Notes: a model not told the origin generated them from the sequence alone. Numbered from the stretch's first letter, positions 14,959 through 23,345 are shown. The stretch is DNA of 64,000 nt from Acidobacteriaceae bacterium (GCA_003139095.1 PLHW01000066.1:173454-237453); one strand, 5' to 3'. Made by a program: numbers and translations.

Positions 14959-15070
14959 TGTTCCACGTGGAACACTGAGCGGTATCCAGTAAGCCAGAAA
15001 TGCTCCACGTGGAACAGTGCCCGACATCCCCGCAGGTGGGGAATATCGGGGATGTGTTCCACGTGGAGCA
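14959..15070 (+). promoter_or_regulatory. parS: parS cluster A: three ParB-binding sites
   Basis: Sites at 14959-14974 (perfect palindrome TGTTCCACGTGGAACA), 15001-15016 (TGCTCCACGTGGAACA) and 15055-15070 (TGTTCCACGTGGAGCA). They match the bacterial parS consensus TGTTNCACGTGNAACA except for one changed arm base in the second and third. ParB (16341-18125) is the expected ligand. Confidence 0.92.
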
Positions 15071-15244
15071 TTCGTCTCGGATCGGGGGAACCGAGCAGCG
15101 ATCTGGGCGGGCGGACATTTCCACCGCTATGCACACAAATGCTGGTTGCTTTTGGGCGGAGAGATGAATATGCTGACGCGTTCCTCAAGAACCGATCCGG
15201 CCCTCGGTGAATGCCGCCGCCCCTCCGAATGTTCCTCCTATGAA

Positions 15245-15356
15245 TGTTCCACGTGGAACACTTAGGCGGTTTCGGGGCGCTGGGAAGTGGCTGAATGTTC
15301 CACGTGGAGCATTGGACTGGTTTCTCTGGTGGGCGCGTTGTGTTCCACGTGGAGCA
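15245..15356 (+). promoter_or_regulatory. parS: parS cluster B: three ParB-binding sites
   Basis: Sites at 15245-15260 (perfect palindrome), 15296-15311 and 15341-15356 (both TGTTCCACGTGGAGCA). The group spans exactly 112 bases, the same as cluster A, and also begins with the perfect site. The last site lies 58 bases before parA, so ParB binding could also affect parA expression. Confidence 0.92.
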
Positions 15357-15413
15357 CTCACCTCGGGCAAAATGGACTCGTTAGTTTCGACTTGGTTGTA
15401 AACTATTGACGAT

Positions 15414-16202
15414 ATGGGACGAATCATAGCGGTTACGAATCAGAAGGGTGGGGTCGGAAAGACTACCACCGCGATCAACCTGGCGGCTTCGCTGGCGGCG
15501 GCCGAGGTGAACACGCTGCTGGTTGACTGCGACCCGCAGTCCAACGCAACCAGCGGCCTAGGGTTCGCCAAAGATCCGGAGCGGATCAGCGTCTACGACA
15601 TGATGACGGGGGCGGCGTCGGCGGAGGAGGCTCTCCAGCTTACGGAGCTGGAGCAGCTCTGGCTGATTCCGTCGCACAAGAACTTGATTGGGGCGAACCT
15701 CGAGCTGGTGGAGGCGGAGCGGCGGGAGTACCGTCTGCGGGAGGCGCTCGCTCCCTTGCGGGACCGGTTCCAGTACATCGTGCTCGACTGCCCGCCGGCG
15801 CTCGACCTTTTGACGCTGAATGCCCTGGTAGCGGCCGACGGGGTTCTGATCCCGATGCAGGCGGAGTACTTTGCCCTGGAGGGCGTGTCTGAGCTGCTCG
15901 ACACGATCGAGCGCATCCGCGTGAACCTGAACCCGGGCCTGGGGGTCGACGGAGTGGTGCTGACAATGTTCGATGACCGGACGAACCTCGCGCAGCAGGT
16001 GGCGGAGGAGTTGACACAATTTTTTGGGACGAAGCTGTGCACGACGACCATCCCGCGGAACATACGGCTGGCGGAGGCGCCGAGCCACGGGAAGCCGGCG
16101 CTGCTTTACGACGTGCGGTCGAAGGGGGCGGAGAGCTACATCCGGCTGGCGAAGGAAATGCTGGACCGGCAGGCGGGGGTGGAGGCGGGGGACGCAGCGT
16201 AG
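15414..16202 (+). CDS. parA: Chromosome-partitioning ATPase ParA (Soj)
   Basis: The 262-residue protein is a deviant-Walker ATPase that forms dimers on the nucleoid and moves ParB-parS complexes. The deviant Walker A motif KGGVGKTT lies at residues 11-18, with the first lysine that marks the ParA/MinD class. Walker B is YIVLDCPPALDLLTLNAL, and GVVLTMFDDRTNLAQQV and TTIPRNIRLAEAPSHGKP are typical Soj signatures. The length is usual for chromosomal ParA. There is no N-terminal HTH, so it is not a plasmid type Ia ParA. Confidence 0.97.
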   Translation: MGRIIAVTNQKGGVGKTTTAINLAASLAAAEVNTLLVDCDPQSNATSGLGFAKDPERISVYDMMTGAASAEEALQLTELEQLWLIPSHKNLIGANLELVEAERREYRLREALAPLRDRFQYIVLDCPPALDLLTLNALVAADGVLIPMQAEYFALEGVSELLDTIERIRVNLNPGLGVDGVVLTMFDDRTNLAQQVAEELTQFFGTKLCTTTIPRNIRLAEAPSHGKPALLYDVRSKGAESYIRLAKEMLDRQAGVEAGDAA

Positions 16203-16204
16203 AT

Positions 16205-16246
16205 GTACTTACGTATGCATACTTACGTAAGTGTATGTACGTTCGA
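16205..16246 (+). repeat. Palindromic 14-bp repeats between parA and parB
   Basis: ACTTACGTA recurs at 16207-16215 and 16221-16229, a 14-base period. The second copy is part of the perfect palindrome ACTTACGTAAGT (16221-16232). It lies immediately after the parA stop. Confidence 0.7.
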
Positions 16247-16254
16247 TGCAGATT

Positions 16255-16289
16255 GAAGTTCGAGGTCTGAGGTCAGAGGTTAGGGGTAA
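16255..16289 (+). repeat. 7-bp tandem array between parA and parB
   Basis: Five units, GAAGTTC, GAGGTCT, GAGGTCA, GAGGTTA and GGGGTAA, run head to tail. Confidence 0.65.
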
Positions 16290-16340
16290 AAACCTTAGCG
16301 CATGCACGTGCGAAGGATGCAGCGCGGGAGATAAATACAC

Positions 16341-18125
16341 ATGGTGAATGCTTCCGGTGGTGCGGTTGCTCGCGATGAGGCGGGGAAGAAGGCCGGGTCT
16401 GAGAAGGGACACGAGAGGATGCACGACAAGGCCCACGACAGAGTTCACGACCGGTCCCACGACAACGCGCAGGAGAAAGTGCACGAGAAGGTGGTGGAGA
16501 AGCGGCGGGCTTTGGGACGGGGGTTGGAGTCATTGCTGCCGGGGCCTCGGATGGTCGGCACAGGCGCGGGGGTGAAGACGATTCCGGGTTCGGAGGCGGT
16601 GGGCGCGAGCCTGGCTTCGGCGCATGGTACGGGAGTTCCGGTGACGTTGGCTTCGGCTAGCGATGCGGCGGTGGTCCGTGCTTCCGGGGTCGATGATGCT
16701 GCCGGTGTTCTGGCGGATGATGGGATGCACGCGGCGGACTCTTCCTCGGCTCCTCTAACTGCTACTCCCACCGCTACTCCCACCGCTACTGAGGCACACG
16801 CGGTTGCTCCGTCCTCTCCTTCTTCTCCTTCTCCTTCTTCTTCTGCAGCGAAGGATGCCGCCCAAGTTGAGCTTGGACGGGGCACCGGCTCTTTTTCGGA
16901 AAGTGACGCCGCGGAGAATATTGCCGCGGAGAATATTACTTCGGAAGACATTGCTGCGGAGATCATTGCTGCGGAGATCGGTGCTGCGGAGATCGGTGCT
17001 GCGAGAAATAGGGCTGCGGGAATCGAGAGTGGGCCGGCGGCTTGGCATGACGGGGGTCCGGGTGCGGTGCGTAAGGCGGGCGTTTCAATTTCGGCGGCGG
17101 CGGAGTCTGGGGGGAAGACGGCGGGTGGATGGGGAACTCCAACTTCGAAAGCGGGAAAGACTTGGGCGGCGGGTGCCGAGGCGGCCCAGGCTGGAGCGGC
17201 CGCGACTCAGACTTCTGCTTCTGCTGCGGCGTCTTCTTCTGCTCCGGCGTCTTCTTCCGCTCCGGCGTCTTCGGCTGATCCAACTTCTTCTTCGCCTGCG
17301 TCTTCCTCATCTCCGGCGGCTGGGACTGAGGATGAAGTCATTCTGCTGGAACTGACGTTGATCGATCGGAACCGGTGGCAGACGCGGCGGAATTTTGATG
17401 AGGATGCGATTGCGGAGCTGGCGGATTCGATTCGGGCGCAGGGATTGATTCAGCCGGTGGTGGTGCGTCCGAAGGAGGAGGGGAGATTCGCGCTGATTCT
17501 TGGGGAGCGGCGGCTGCGGGCAGCGTACCGGGCGGGATTTAAGCGGGTTCCGGCGATTGTGAAGCGCGTGTCAGAGCAGCAGGCGGCGGAGATGACGATT
17601 GTCGAGAACCTGCAACGGGAGGAACTGAACTGCATCGAGCAGGCGGAGGCGTTCGAGAACCTGAGCCTGAAATTTCATCTGACGCAGCAGCAGATTGGGG
17701 ATCGGGTGGGGATGTCGCGGTCGGCGGTGTCGAATTACATGCGGCTGCTGGCTTTGGGCGATGGAATTGTGGGGGCGCTGCAAACGGGGAAGCTGACGTA
17801 CAGCCATGCACGGCTGCTGCTGATGGTGCAGAACCCGGAGCACCGTTGGAGGCTGGCGAAGAAGGTGATGGAGGAAAAGCTGTCAGTGCTGAAGCTGGAG
17901 CAGATGGTGATGGGGTCGGAAGTGCCGGTGGTGGCGGACCCAAACGCGCCGCCACCCGGGGCGAGATGGGTGGATCCGAATGTGAAGGCGGCGCAGCGGG
18001 GACTGGAGGAGATCTTGGGGATGCGGGTGCGGATTCGGGACCGGGGGGGACGAGGGAGGATTTTGATCGACTACAACACGATTGACGATTTTCAGCGGGT
18101 GGTGGGGATGTTGCGGGGGAAGTGA
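16341..18125 (+). CDS. parB: Chromosome-partitioning protein ParB with an extended N-terminal half
   Basis: The 594-residue protein is a CTP-dependent DNA clamp that loads at parS. The ParB/Srx core begins near residue 332 (LTLIDRNRWQTRRNFDEDAI), with the CTP-binding motifs GERRLRAAYRAG (GERR at 388-391) and ENLQREELN. The HTH with DRVGMSRSAVSNYMRLL and a C-terminal dimerisation segment follow. The ParA-activating motif KRRALGRGLESLLP, normally at the very N-terminus, sits at residues 54-67 behind a His/Asp-rich repeat (HDKAHDRVHDRSHDNAQEK). About 260 residues of Ala/Ser/Glu-rich sequence separate this motif from the core. Usual ParB length is near 290. Confidence 0.94.
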   Translation: MVNASGGAVARDEAGKKAGSEKGHERMHDKAHDRVHDRSHDNAQEKVHEKVVEKRRALGRGLESLLPGPRMVGTGAGVKTIPGSEAVGASLASAHGTGVPVTLASASDAAVVRASGVDDAAGVLADDGMHAADSSSAPLTATPTATPTATEAHAVAPSSPSSPSPSSSAAKDAAQVELGRGTGSFSESDAAENIAAENITSEDIAAEIIAAEIGAAEIGAARNRAAGIESGPAAWHDGGPGAVRKAGVSISAAAESGGKTAGGWGTPTSKAGKTWAAGAEAAQAGAAATQTSASAAASSSAPASSSAPASSADPTSSSPASSSSPAAGTEDEVILLELTLIDRNRWQTRRNFDEDAIAELADSIRAQGLIQPVVVRPKEEGRFALILGERRLRAAYRAGFKRVPAIVKRVSEQQAAEMTIVENLQREELNCIEQAEAFENLSLKFHLTQQQIGDRVGMSRSAVSNYMRLLALGDGIVGALQTGKLTYSHARLLLMVQNPEHRWRLAKKVMEEKLSVLKLEQMVMGSEVPVVADPNAPPPGARWVDPNVKAAQRGLEEILGMRVRIRDRGGRGRILIDYNTIDDFQRVVGMLRGK

Positions 18126-18577
18126 GGTGGGAAGGCAGAAGTCAGAAGTCGAAAGTCAGAAATAAGAATTCAGAAGTCTGAGTTGAACCTTTTCGATAAC
18201 TTGTGGAAAGTGGGCGGCGATTTTTGGCCTATTCGTTGGCTGCTTGCGATTGGGCGTGGGAAAACAAGGGGTGTTGTGGGAGAGTTTGCGGAATTTCATC
18301 GGTTCGCAGTTCTGCGATATGGGGGAATCGAAAGAGTAAAAAGTGGGCAGAGTTACTTTTTTGGTTCGGCGCGGTTGCGGTTGGCACCTGGTTGAACCTT
18401 GAAAGTAACAAGTGGGAAAATAGCGACGCGAGTGGTTTGTCCCGAGAATGGAAATGTAAAATTTAACCACGGGGTCATCAATCGGGCAGTGAATTGGAGT
18501 AAGGTCAAAACAGCGAATTGAAGTCCACCCAGGGGGATTGGAAATCACAACCAGAGAATTGAATAAGGAGAAGGATT
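18126..18577 (+). other. Intergenic region after parB
   Basis: These 452 bases hold a reversed 7-bp array (18137-18178, AGAAGTC units), further copies of AAGTGGG and GTAAC words at 18207-18415 that echo the region upstream of parA, and four GAATTG-type direct repeats (18491-18561). No gene is convincing. Confidence 0.6.
18491..18561 (+). promoter_or_regulatory. Four spaced GAATTG repeats, possible operator
   Basis: GAATTG at 18491-18496, 18515-18520 and 18556-18561, and GGATTG at 18535-18540, recur every 20 to 24 bases, close to two helical turns. They lie just upstream of the gene at 18578 and could be binding sites of a regulator that reads direct repeats. Confidence 0.35.
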
Positions 18578-19036
18578 ATGGCAAAACCAACGCATGAAGA
18601 GGCACGGCTGCAACTGGAACTTTTTGAGTTGCGGCGAGAGGCGCGGCTGCGGCAGGCTCGGGATTGGTTCATGAAGAATTATTTCGTGGAATCGATCGAG
18701 GATGCGATGAAGATTGCGCAGCCGGGAACCGAGAACGGGACGAATGTGATGATGGTGGTGAGCTATTGGGAGCAGGCGTGCTCGATGCTGAACCATGGGC
18801 TGCTGCACGAAGAGTTGTTCTTCGAGAACAACGGCGAATCATTTATGACGTGGGAGCGAGTGAAGCCGATGGTGGCGGGGTTCCGGCAGATGTTTGTGGC
18901 GCCACATTTTTTGAAGCATCTGGAGAAGGCGGCCGAGAGGTATGAGGCATGGATGGAGAAGACGGCTCCGGGACACGTGGCGCGGATGCGGGAGTTCATG
19001 CAACAGATGCGCGGCCAGATGGCGAAGGCGGCGTAG
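18578..19036 (+). CDS. Conserved-looking hypothetical helical protein
   Basis: I do not recognise this 152-residue protein. It is predicted to be all helical and cytoplasmic, with no signal peptide, and has charged N-terminal helices (LQLELFELRREARLRQARDW). A central segment MMVVSYWEQACSMLNHGLLH follows, and the C-terminus is Met/Arg/Gln-rich. The ATG is preceded by AAGGAGAAGG, a strong ribosome site. Its codon use matches the surrounding genes, which supports a real gene. Central YWEQACSMLNHG resembles segments in DUF4760-like proteins, but this is weak. A tidy 11-bp hairpin follows the stop. Confidence 0.75.
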   Translation: MAKPTHEEARLQLELFELRREARLRQARDWFMKNYFVESIEDAMKIAQPGTENGTNVMMVVSYWEQACSMLNHGLLHEELFFENNGESFMTWERVKPMVAGFRQMFVAPHFLKHLEKAAERYEAWMEKTAPGHVARMREFMQQMRGQMAKAA

Positions 19037-19044
19037 GACAGCGT

Positions 19045-19072
19045 GAGGTGGCGGGCCTGGCCCCGCCACCTC
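19045..19072 (+). terminator. Hairpin between convergent genes
   Basis: GAGGTGGCGGG (19045-19055) pairs perfectly with 19062-19072 around a six-base loop. There is no T-tract. It sits just after the hypothetical gene and before the end of the convergent GloVer gene. Confidence 0.5.
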
Positions 19073-19211
19073 GCATAGGTTGAATAGTTCGAACTGGATC
19101 TTGCCGAGGCCGGTGTCTGATCTGGGGATTTTGAGCGTAATGGGTTTTTTTTGCCAACTGACCAATCAAATCCTCATCTCCTGCTTCCAACTTGCGACTT
19201 CTGCCTCCGCT

Positions 19212-20399
19212 CTACGGTGTCACCTTATACACCGTGCCGAAGTCGTGAGCGCCGCCATATACGGTGGTGCCGTACAGATTTCCCAGTTTGTCGAAGACCA
19301 AGCCGCCATAAGGGTAATACCCATCCGTTCCGTCCCAGTTGAAGCTGTGGAGAACCGTCTCCGTGCCCGAGGGGGTTACCTCAAATACCGTGCCGTAGCC
19401 GTAGATGCCGCCAGTCCATGGCGTCGTACCATAGAGATTGTCGTTCTGATCGAGCACGAGTGCGGCTGTAGGGTAGTCTCCGTCCGTTCCATTGTCGGGA
19501 TTGAAACTAAAGAGAGTCTTCTCTTTTTTCCCCGACCGTTTCATCTGAAAGACCGTGCCGTAAGTGTTCGCTCCCCCCGCGTTGGTCGCTCCATAGAGAT
19601 ATCCCTTCTTATCCCTGACCAGGCCAGTACAGGGATAGTAACCATCCGTGCCACTCGAATCGAAGTTCCAGAGAATTTTTTCGGTTCCCGACGCGGTCAG
19701 TTCAAACACCGTTCCGCCCCCGTAAGCCCCGCCATACATCGTTGATCCAAGGAGATCCCCTTTTGCGTCCAGAATCAGGCCGTCGTTGGGCTTGTATCCA
19801 TCTGTGCCATCGGAATTGAACTTGTGGAGAACTGTTGCTGTGCCCGATGGTGTCACCATAAAAACCGTGCCGTTGTCGTAAATGCCGCCGTCATTTGTCG
19901 TTCCGTAGAGGTTTCCCTGTTTGTCGATGACGAGACTGGTGGTGGGCCAGTAGCCTTCCACCCTCCGATCAAAGCTGTGGAGAATCGTTTCCGTCCCCGA
20001 TGGCGTCACCATGAATACCGTGCCATAGCCGTAAGTGCCGCCCCAGTATGTAGTCCCGTAGAGGTTCCCCTTTTTGTCGAGGACGAGGCTAGCGAAGGGA
20101 TAGTATCCATCAGTCCCTTCCGCTTCAAAGCTGTGAAGAACCATCTCGTTCCCGGATGCGGTTACCTCAAACACAGTGCCTGCACCATAAGTGCCGCCGT
20201 CTGGGGTTGTGCCGTAAAAGTTCCCATTCTTGTCGATGACAAGTGTGAGGTTCTGGGGAAACCCACCATACGTGCCGTCAAAGCTATAGAACACACTCTC
20301 GGTTTGGGCGAGCGCGGGCCTAGTTGCTGTCAGCAGTAGAGAAAAGATGATAGCCAATGCGAGGAAACATCCTTGAATTTTGCTAAGTGAGAAATCCAT
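19212..20399 (-). CDS. Secreted GloVer (Gloeo/Verruco) tandem-repeat protein
   Basis: The 395-residue protein has a signal peptide (LALAIIFSLLLTATRPALAQ), then about eight repeats of roughly 45 residues with GNLYGTTxxGGxYGxGTVF and TPSGTETVLHSF. It has the same architecture as the protein at 11194-12786 but lacks the Ig-like C-terminus, ending in a final repeat (DFGTVYKVTP). GGAG lies upstream of the ATG at 20399. The repeats probably form an exported beta-propeller. No enzymatic function can be assigned. Confidence 0.85.
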   Translation of the reverse strand: MDFSLSKIQGCFLALAIIFSLLLTATRPALAQTESVFYSFDGTYGGFPQNLTLVIDKNGNFYGTTPDGGTYGAGTVFEVTASGNEMVLHSFEAEGTDGYYPFASLVLDKKGNLYGTTYWGGTYGYGTVFMVTPSGTETILHSFDRRVEGYWPTTSLVIDKQGNLYGTTNDGGIYDNGTVFMVTPSGTATVLHKFNSDGTDGYKPNDGLILDAKGDLLGSTMYGGAYGGGTVFELTASGTEKILWNFDSSGTDGYYPCTGLVRDKKGYLYGATNAGGANTYGTVFQMKRSGKKEKTLFSFNPDNGTDGDYPTAALVLDQNDNLYGTTPWTGGIYGYGTVFEVTPSGTETVLHSFNWDGTDGYYPYGGLVFDKLGNLYGTTVYGGAHDFGTVYKVTP

Positions 20400-20944
20400 A
20401 AAAACTCTCCAGAGTCAGTAAGACTTTGTTCTTGGCTTCACGAACGTCAAAGAATACACCTGATTCGGAGGCTTGCATACTATGCAATCCGCGGAGGGTC
20501 TACCACCTCGCTGGCCAATCCGCTAACGACTTTTCTTTCATCCATGCGATTGGACGGCTTCGGTTGCGGCTTCGCTGGCGGGCTCGAAGGGTACTCGACG
20601 GGCGGTTCAAGTGTGAGGCGACGAGTGGCCCAGGGCGCGGGATCGATTTCGGGATGAGGCGAGCGAAGGCGGCCGAACTCGCGTACGGTAAGCCAACATC
20701 CGGCAACGAGGAGAGAGGCTGCGAGCAATCCCATGGCGTAGTCTGAGGTTGAGGGGCTGGAAGGTTGCAACGGGACTGGGCCATTACTGCGGTACTCACT
20801 GTGGGCGGGAAAAAGATGCGACAATAGGAGAAACGTCGCGGCTCTCCATTGTTTACGTAACTTTACGAAGCAACGTACGCAACTTCGGGGGGTGACTGCG
20901 GCTCTAACTTATATTGGCTTGATGACTCGGTCGAACACTGCCTG
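20400..20944. other. Intergenic region between GloVer and TonB-like genes
   Basis: The 545 bases separate two divergent genes. Apart from the doubtful small membrane-protein frame on the minus strand, I see no clear gene, repeat or promoter. Confidence 0.5.
20480..20734 (-). CDS. Possible small single-pass membrane protein
   Basis: An 84-codon frame encodes an N-terminal hydrophobic helix (MGLLAASLLVAGCWLTVREF) and a proline-rich, otherwise polar tail. No ribosome site is clear before the ATG at 20734, and the frame can be extended to a TTG at 20824. It is divergent to the TonB-like gene. It may be spurious. Confidence 0.25.
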   Translation of the reverse strand: MGLLAASLLVAGCWLTVREFGRLRSPHPEIDPAPWATRRLTLEPPVEYPSSPPAKPQPKPSNRMDERKVVSGLASEVVDPPRIA

Positions 20945-22123
20945 ATGCCGGTGACGCAAATTCCGCGGGATTCTTCGAATGTGCCAGCGGAACCGGGGCC
21001 GCCGCATGCGCCGCACCAAGCTGCGGAACATCGGGAGATGGCGGAGGCGCAGCATTGGGAGACAGCCTACCGCGGGTTTAATCCGGACGACGTACCCCAT
21101 CTATTAATCCAGTTGCAGGACGATCTTTCGCGGGCGCGCAAGCGAGAAGCGGCGTGGCTGTCGGTGATTCTGCATTTGCTGCTGATTATTCTGCTGTGGA
21201 ACAGCGACCGGCTGATGGCGCTGTTGCCGCATCGGACGGTGGCGGTGGAGATGAGGACGGACGCGGACCGGGAAAAAGACGCGACGTTTTTGGAGTTGCC
21301 GCCGGACGAGCAGAAGACGACGAGGCGTCCGGATGCGAAGATTATTTCGGATAAAGACCGGATAGCGACGAGCAAGACGCCGCAGATCGATCGCGAAGAG
21401 CTGAAGAAAATATTGGAGAGTGCGCGGCAAGGCAGGCCGGGGGCGACGGCAGCGCCGCCGAGTCCGGCGCAGCAGGCGCAGACGCCACCACAACAGACAC
21501 AGGCGGCGCCGCAGGAGAATCAGCAGGGGAATTCGGGATTGAGTGCGCCGCGGGAGAACGATCAGGTGGCGCAGTTGCGGACGCCTCCGATGGGAGGCAG
21601 CAGGGCGCAACCGAATTTTAATTTGCCGTTGACGGCGGGATCGGCGATTGAGCAGGCGGAGAGGGCGGCGGCGGCGAATCGGGGACGGTATGGCAGCGGC
21701 GAAGCGGGCGATTACGGGCTGGGGAATGTGCGCGGCGGGGCGAAAGCGCTGGACCAGGCGGAGATTTTAACGGACACGCTGGGAGTGGACTTCGGGCCTT
21801 ACTTGACGCGGATTGTGCAGGTGGTGAAGGCGAACTGGTACAACCTGATGCCGCCGTCGGTCTATCCGCCGATATTGAAGCAGGGGAAGCTGGCGATTGA
21901 ATTTGTGATTCAGAAAGATGGGAAGGTGAGTGGGATGGCGCTGCGGACGTCGTCGGGAGACGTGCCGCTGGACCGGGCGGCGTGGGCGAGCATTACGGCG
22001 TCGAATCCGTTTCCGCCGCTGCCGCGGGAGTTTGTGGCGCAGTGCGGAGGGCGCGAGGATCGGTGCAACCTGGGACTGCGGTTCTTTTACTTTTACAATT
22101 TGAAGCCGGACGATTTGAAGTAG
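20945..22123 (+). CDS. TonB-like energy-transducer family protein
   Basis: The 392-residue protein has a cytoplasmic N-terminus, one membrane helix (about 72-92, LSVILHLLLIILLWNS), a Pro/Gln-rich periplasmic linker (about 150-225) and a C-terminal TonB/TolA-like domain. That domain has VVKANWYNLMPPSVYPPILK, GKLAIEFVIQKDGKVSGMAL and a DRAAWASITASNPFPPLP segment. Such proteins couple the inner-membrane proton gradient to outer-membrane transport. No ExbBD genes adjoin it here. The N-terminal 70 residues before the membrane helix are longer than in standard TonB. Confidence 0.82.
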   Translation: MPVTQIPRDSSNVPAEPGPPHAPHQAAEHREMAEAQHWETAYRGFNPDDVPHLLIQLQDDLSRARKREAAWLSVILHLLLIILLWNSDRLMALLPHRTVAVEMRTDADREKDATFLELPPDEQKTTRRPDAKIISDKDRIATSKTPQIDREELKKILESARQGRPGATAAPPSPAQQAQTPPQQTQAAPQENQQGNSGLSAPRENDQVAQLRTPPMGGSRAQPNFNLPLTAGSAIEQAERAAAANRGRYGSGEAGDYGLGNVRGGAKALDQAEILTDTLGVDFGPYLTRIVQVVKANWYNLMPPSVYPPILKQGKLAIEFVIQKDGKVSGMALRTSSGDVPLDRAAWASITASNPFPPLPREFVAQCGGREDRCNLGLRFFYFYNLKPDDLK

Positions 22124-22258
22124 TAGCTGCGGGCCAAGTCATTCCGCGTCGAATCATGATTTGCATTTGCTTGATTCTGCTGGGTTCCGAAGAGACATCA
22201 GAATTTGTTTTGACTGCCCGAAGCGGGGCAGTGTGAGGGGTTGGGAGTGGGACGAGGG

Positions 22259-23239
22259 ATGAAAATTCTGCAACGGGTTTCGATTGTGATTCTGCTGGGG
22301 TGCCTGGCGTGTTCGCGGACGAACGGACAGGGGGCGAGCCCGCCAGTGGATCTGCAACTTCAAGTAAACACGCCGTTTAGGTTTGTGGTGTATGGGGATG
22401 CGCGGTTTCACGATCCGAAGGATACGGAGGCGGCGAATGCGGGGGTGAGGCAGGCGCTGGTGAAGGCGATTGCGGAGACGAATCCGGCATTCATCTCGTT
22501 TGGCGGCGACATTGTTTATAAGGGCGACGACAAAAATGATTGGAACGTGTGGGATACGGAGACTTCGGTGTGGCGGGAGAAGAAGATTCCGGTGTATCCG
22601 GCGTTGGGGAACCACGATTTGCGCGGGAACGAGAAAACCGCGTTAGGCAATTATTTTCAGCGATTTCCGGAGTTGAAGGGGAGCCGGTATTACGCGGTGC
22701 GGGCGGGGAATATTCTGATGCTGGTGCTGGACAGCGCGCAGGACGAGACTTCGGGGGCGCAGGGTAAGTGGTTGATGGATAAGCTGGATAGTTTGCCTGG
22801 GGAGGTTCGGTTTGTGCTGCTGGTGCTGCACCATCCTCCTTATACGAGTTCGACAGAGAAGATGTTTGGCGGGGGACATGCGGCGCGGGAGCAAGAGGTG
22901 AAGCTGGCTAAGATGTTGGAAACACGCCAGATGAACATGCGAGCGCGGATCGTCGTTTTCTCAGGGCATGTGCATAATTATGAGCGGCATGAGCATGGGG
23001 GCGTGACGTATTTTGTTACCGGGGGTGCGGGAGCGCACCCGTATCTGTTTGAAAGGAAAAAGGATGATCTATTTCAGGGCAAGGGAGTGAATTACCACTA
23101 CCTAATGGTGGATGCGGGGCCGGACAGTTTGAAGATTACGATGCATCGTATTGATTTGACTAGCGGAACTGCGGTTTGGACGGAGCCGGATTCGGTGACG
23201 ATTGGGGTGCCGGCGGCGAAGGCGGCGGGGCAGAATTAG
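22259..23239 (+). CDS. Secreted metallophosphoesterase (purple-acid-phosphatase-like)
   Basis: The 326-residue protein has an N-terminal hydrophobic segment with a possible lipobox (VILLGC), so it may be a lipoprotein. All metal-ligand motifs of the calcineurin-like family are present: VVYGDARF, SFGGDIVYKGD, YPALGNHD, LVLHHPPYTS and VFSGHVHNYER, the last typical of purple acid phosphatases. It probably hydrolyses phosphomonoesters or diesters in the periplasm. The start at 22259 (ATG) is preferred over a TTG at 22241. It lies 135 bases behind the TonB-like gene and converges on the next gene. Confidence 0.88.
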   Translation: MKILQRVSIVILLGCLACSRTNGQGASPPVDLQLQVNTPFRFVVYGDARFHDPKDTEAANAGVRQALVKAIAETNPAFISFGGDIVYKGDDKNDWNVWDTETSVWREKKIPVYPALGNHDLRGNEKTALGNYFQRFPELKGSRYYAVRAGNILMLVLDSAQDETSGAQGKWLMDKLDSLPGEVRFVLLVLHHPPYTSSTEKMFGGGHAAREQEVKLAKMLETRQMNMRARIVVFSGHVHNYERHEHGGVTYFVTGGAGAHPYLFERKKDDLFQGKGVNYHYLMVDAGPDSLKITMHRIDLTSGTAVWTEPDSVTIGVPAAKAAGQN

Positions 23240-23345
23240 GGGATTTTTGGGGCTAGTCTCTTTTCTCTTTATTAGGGCAGCGAACCCTGTTTTCGACAGC
23301 GTTCGCAGAGACTTCACTTTGCCCCTCAACGGCACGGAAAAAAAT

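Larger units (their letters stand above)
14792..15413 (+). other. rsmG-parA intergenic region with parS sites
   Basis: The 622 bases hold six parS sites in two groups (below). The first 170 bases are AT-richer and contain three copies of AAGTGGGAA (about 14808, 14839 and 14880) plus AAAGTAAC and AAAGTTAC words. One DnaA-box-like TTATCCATT lies near 14819. This is a plausible, but unproven, part of the replication origin region. Confidence 0.6.

Noticed and set aside
14955..15427. Several short overlapping frames encoding repeated FHVEH and VPRGT peptides before parA
   Set aside because: These peptides are just translations of the parS palindrome in different frames, not genes.
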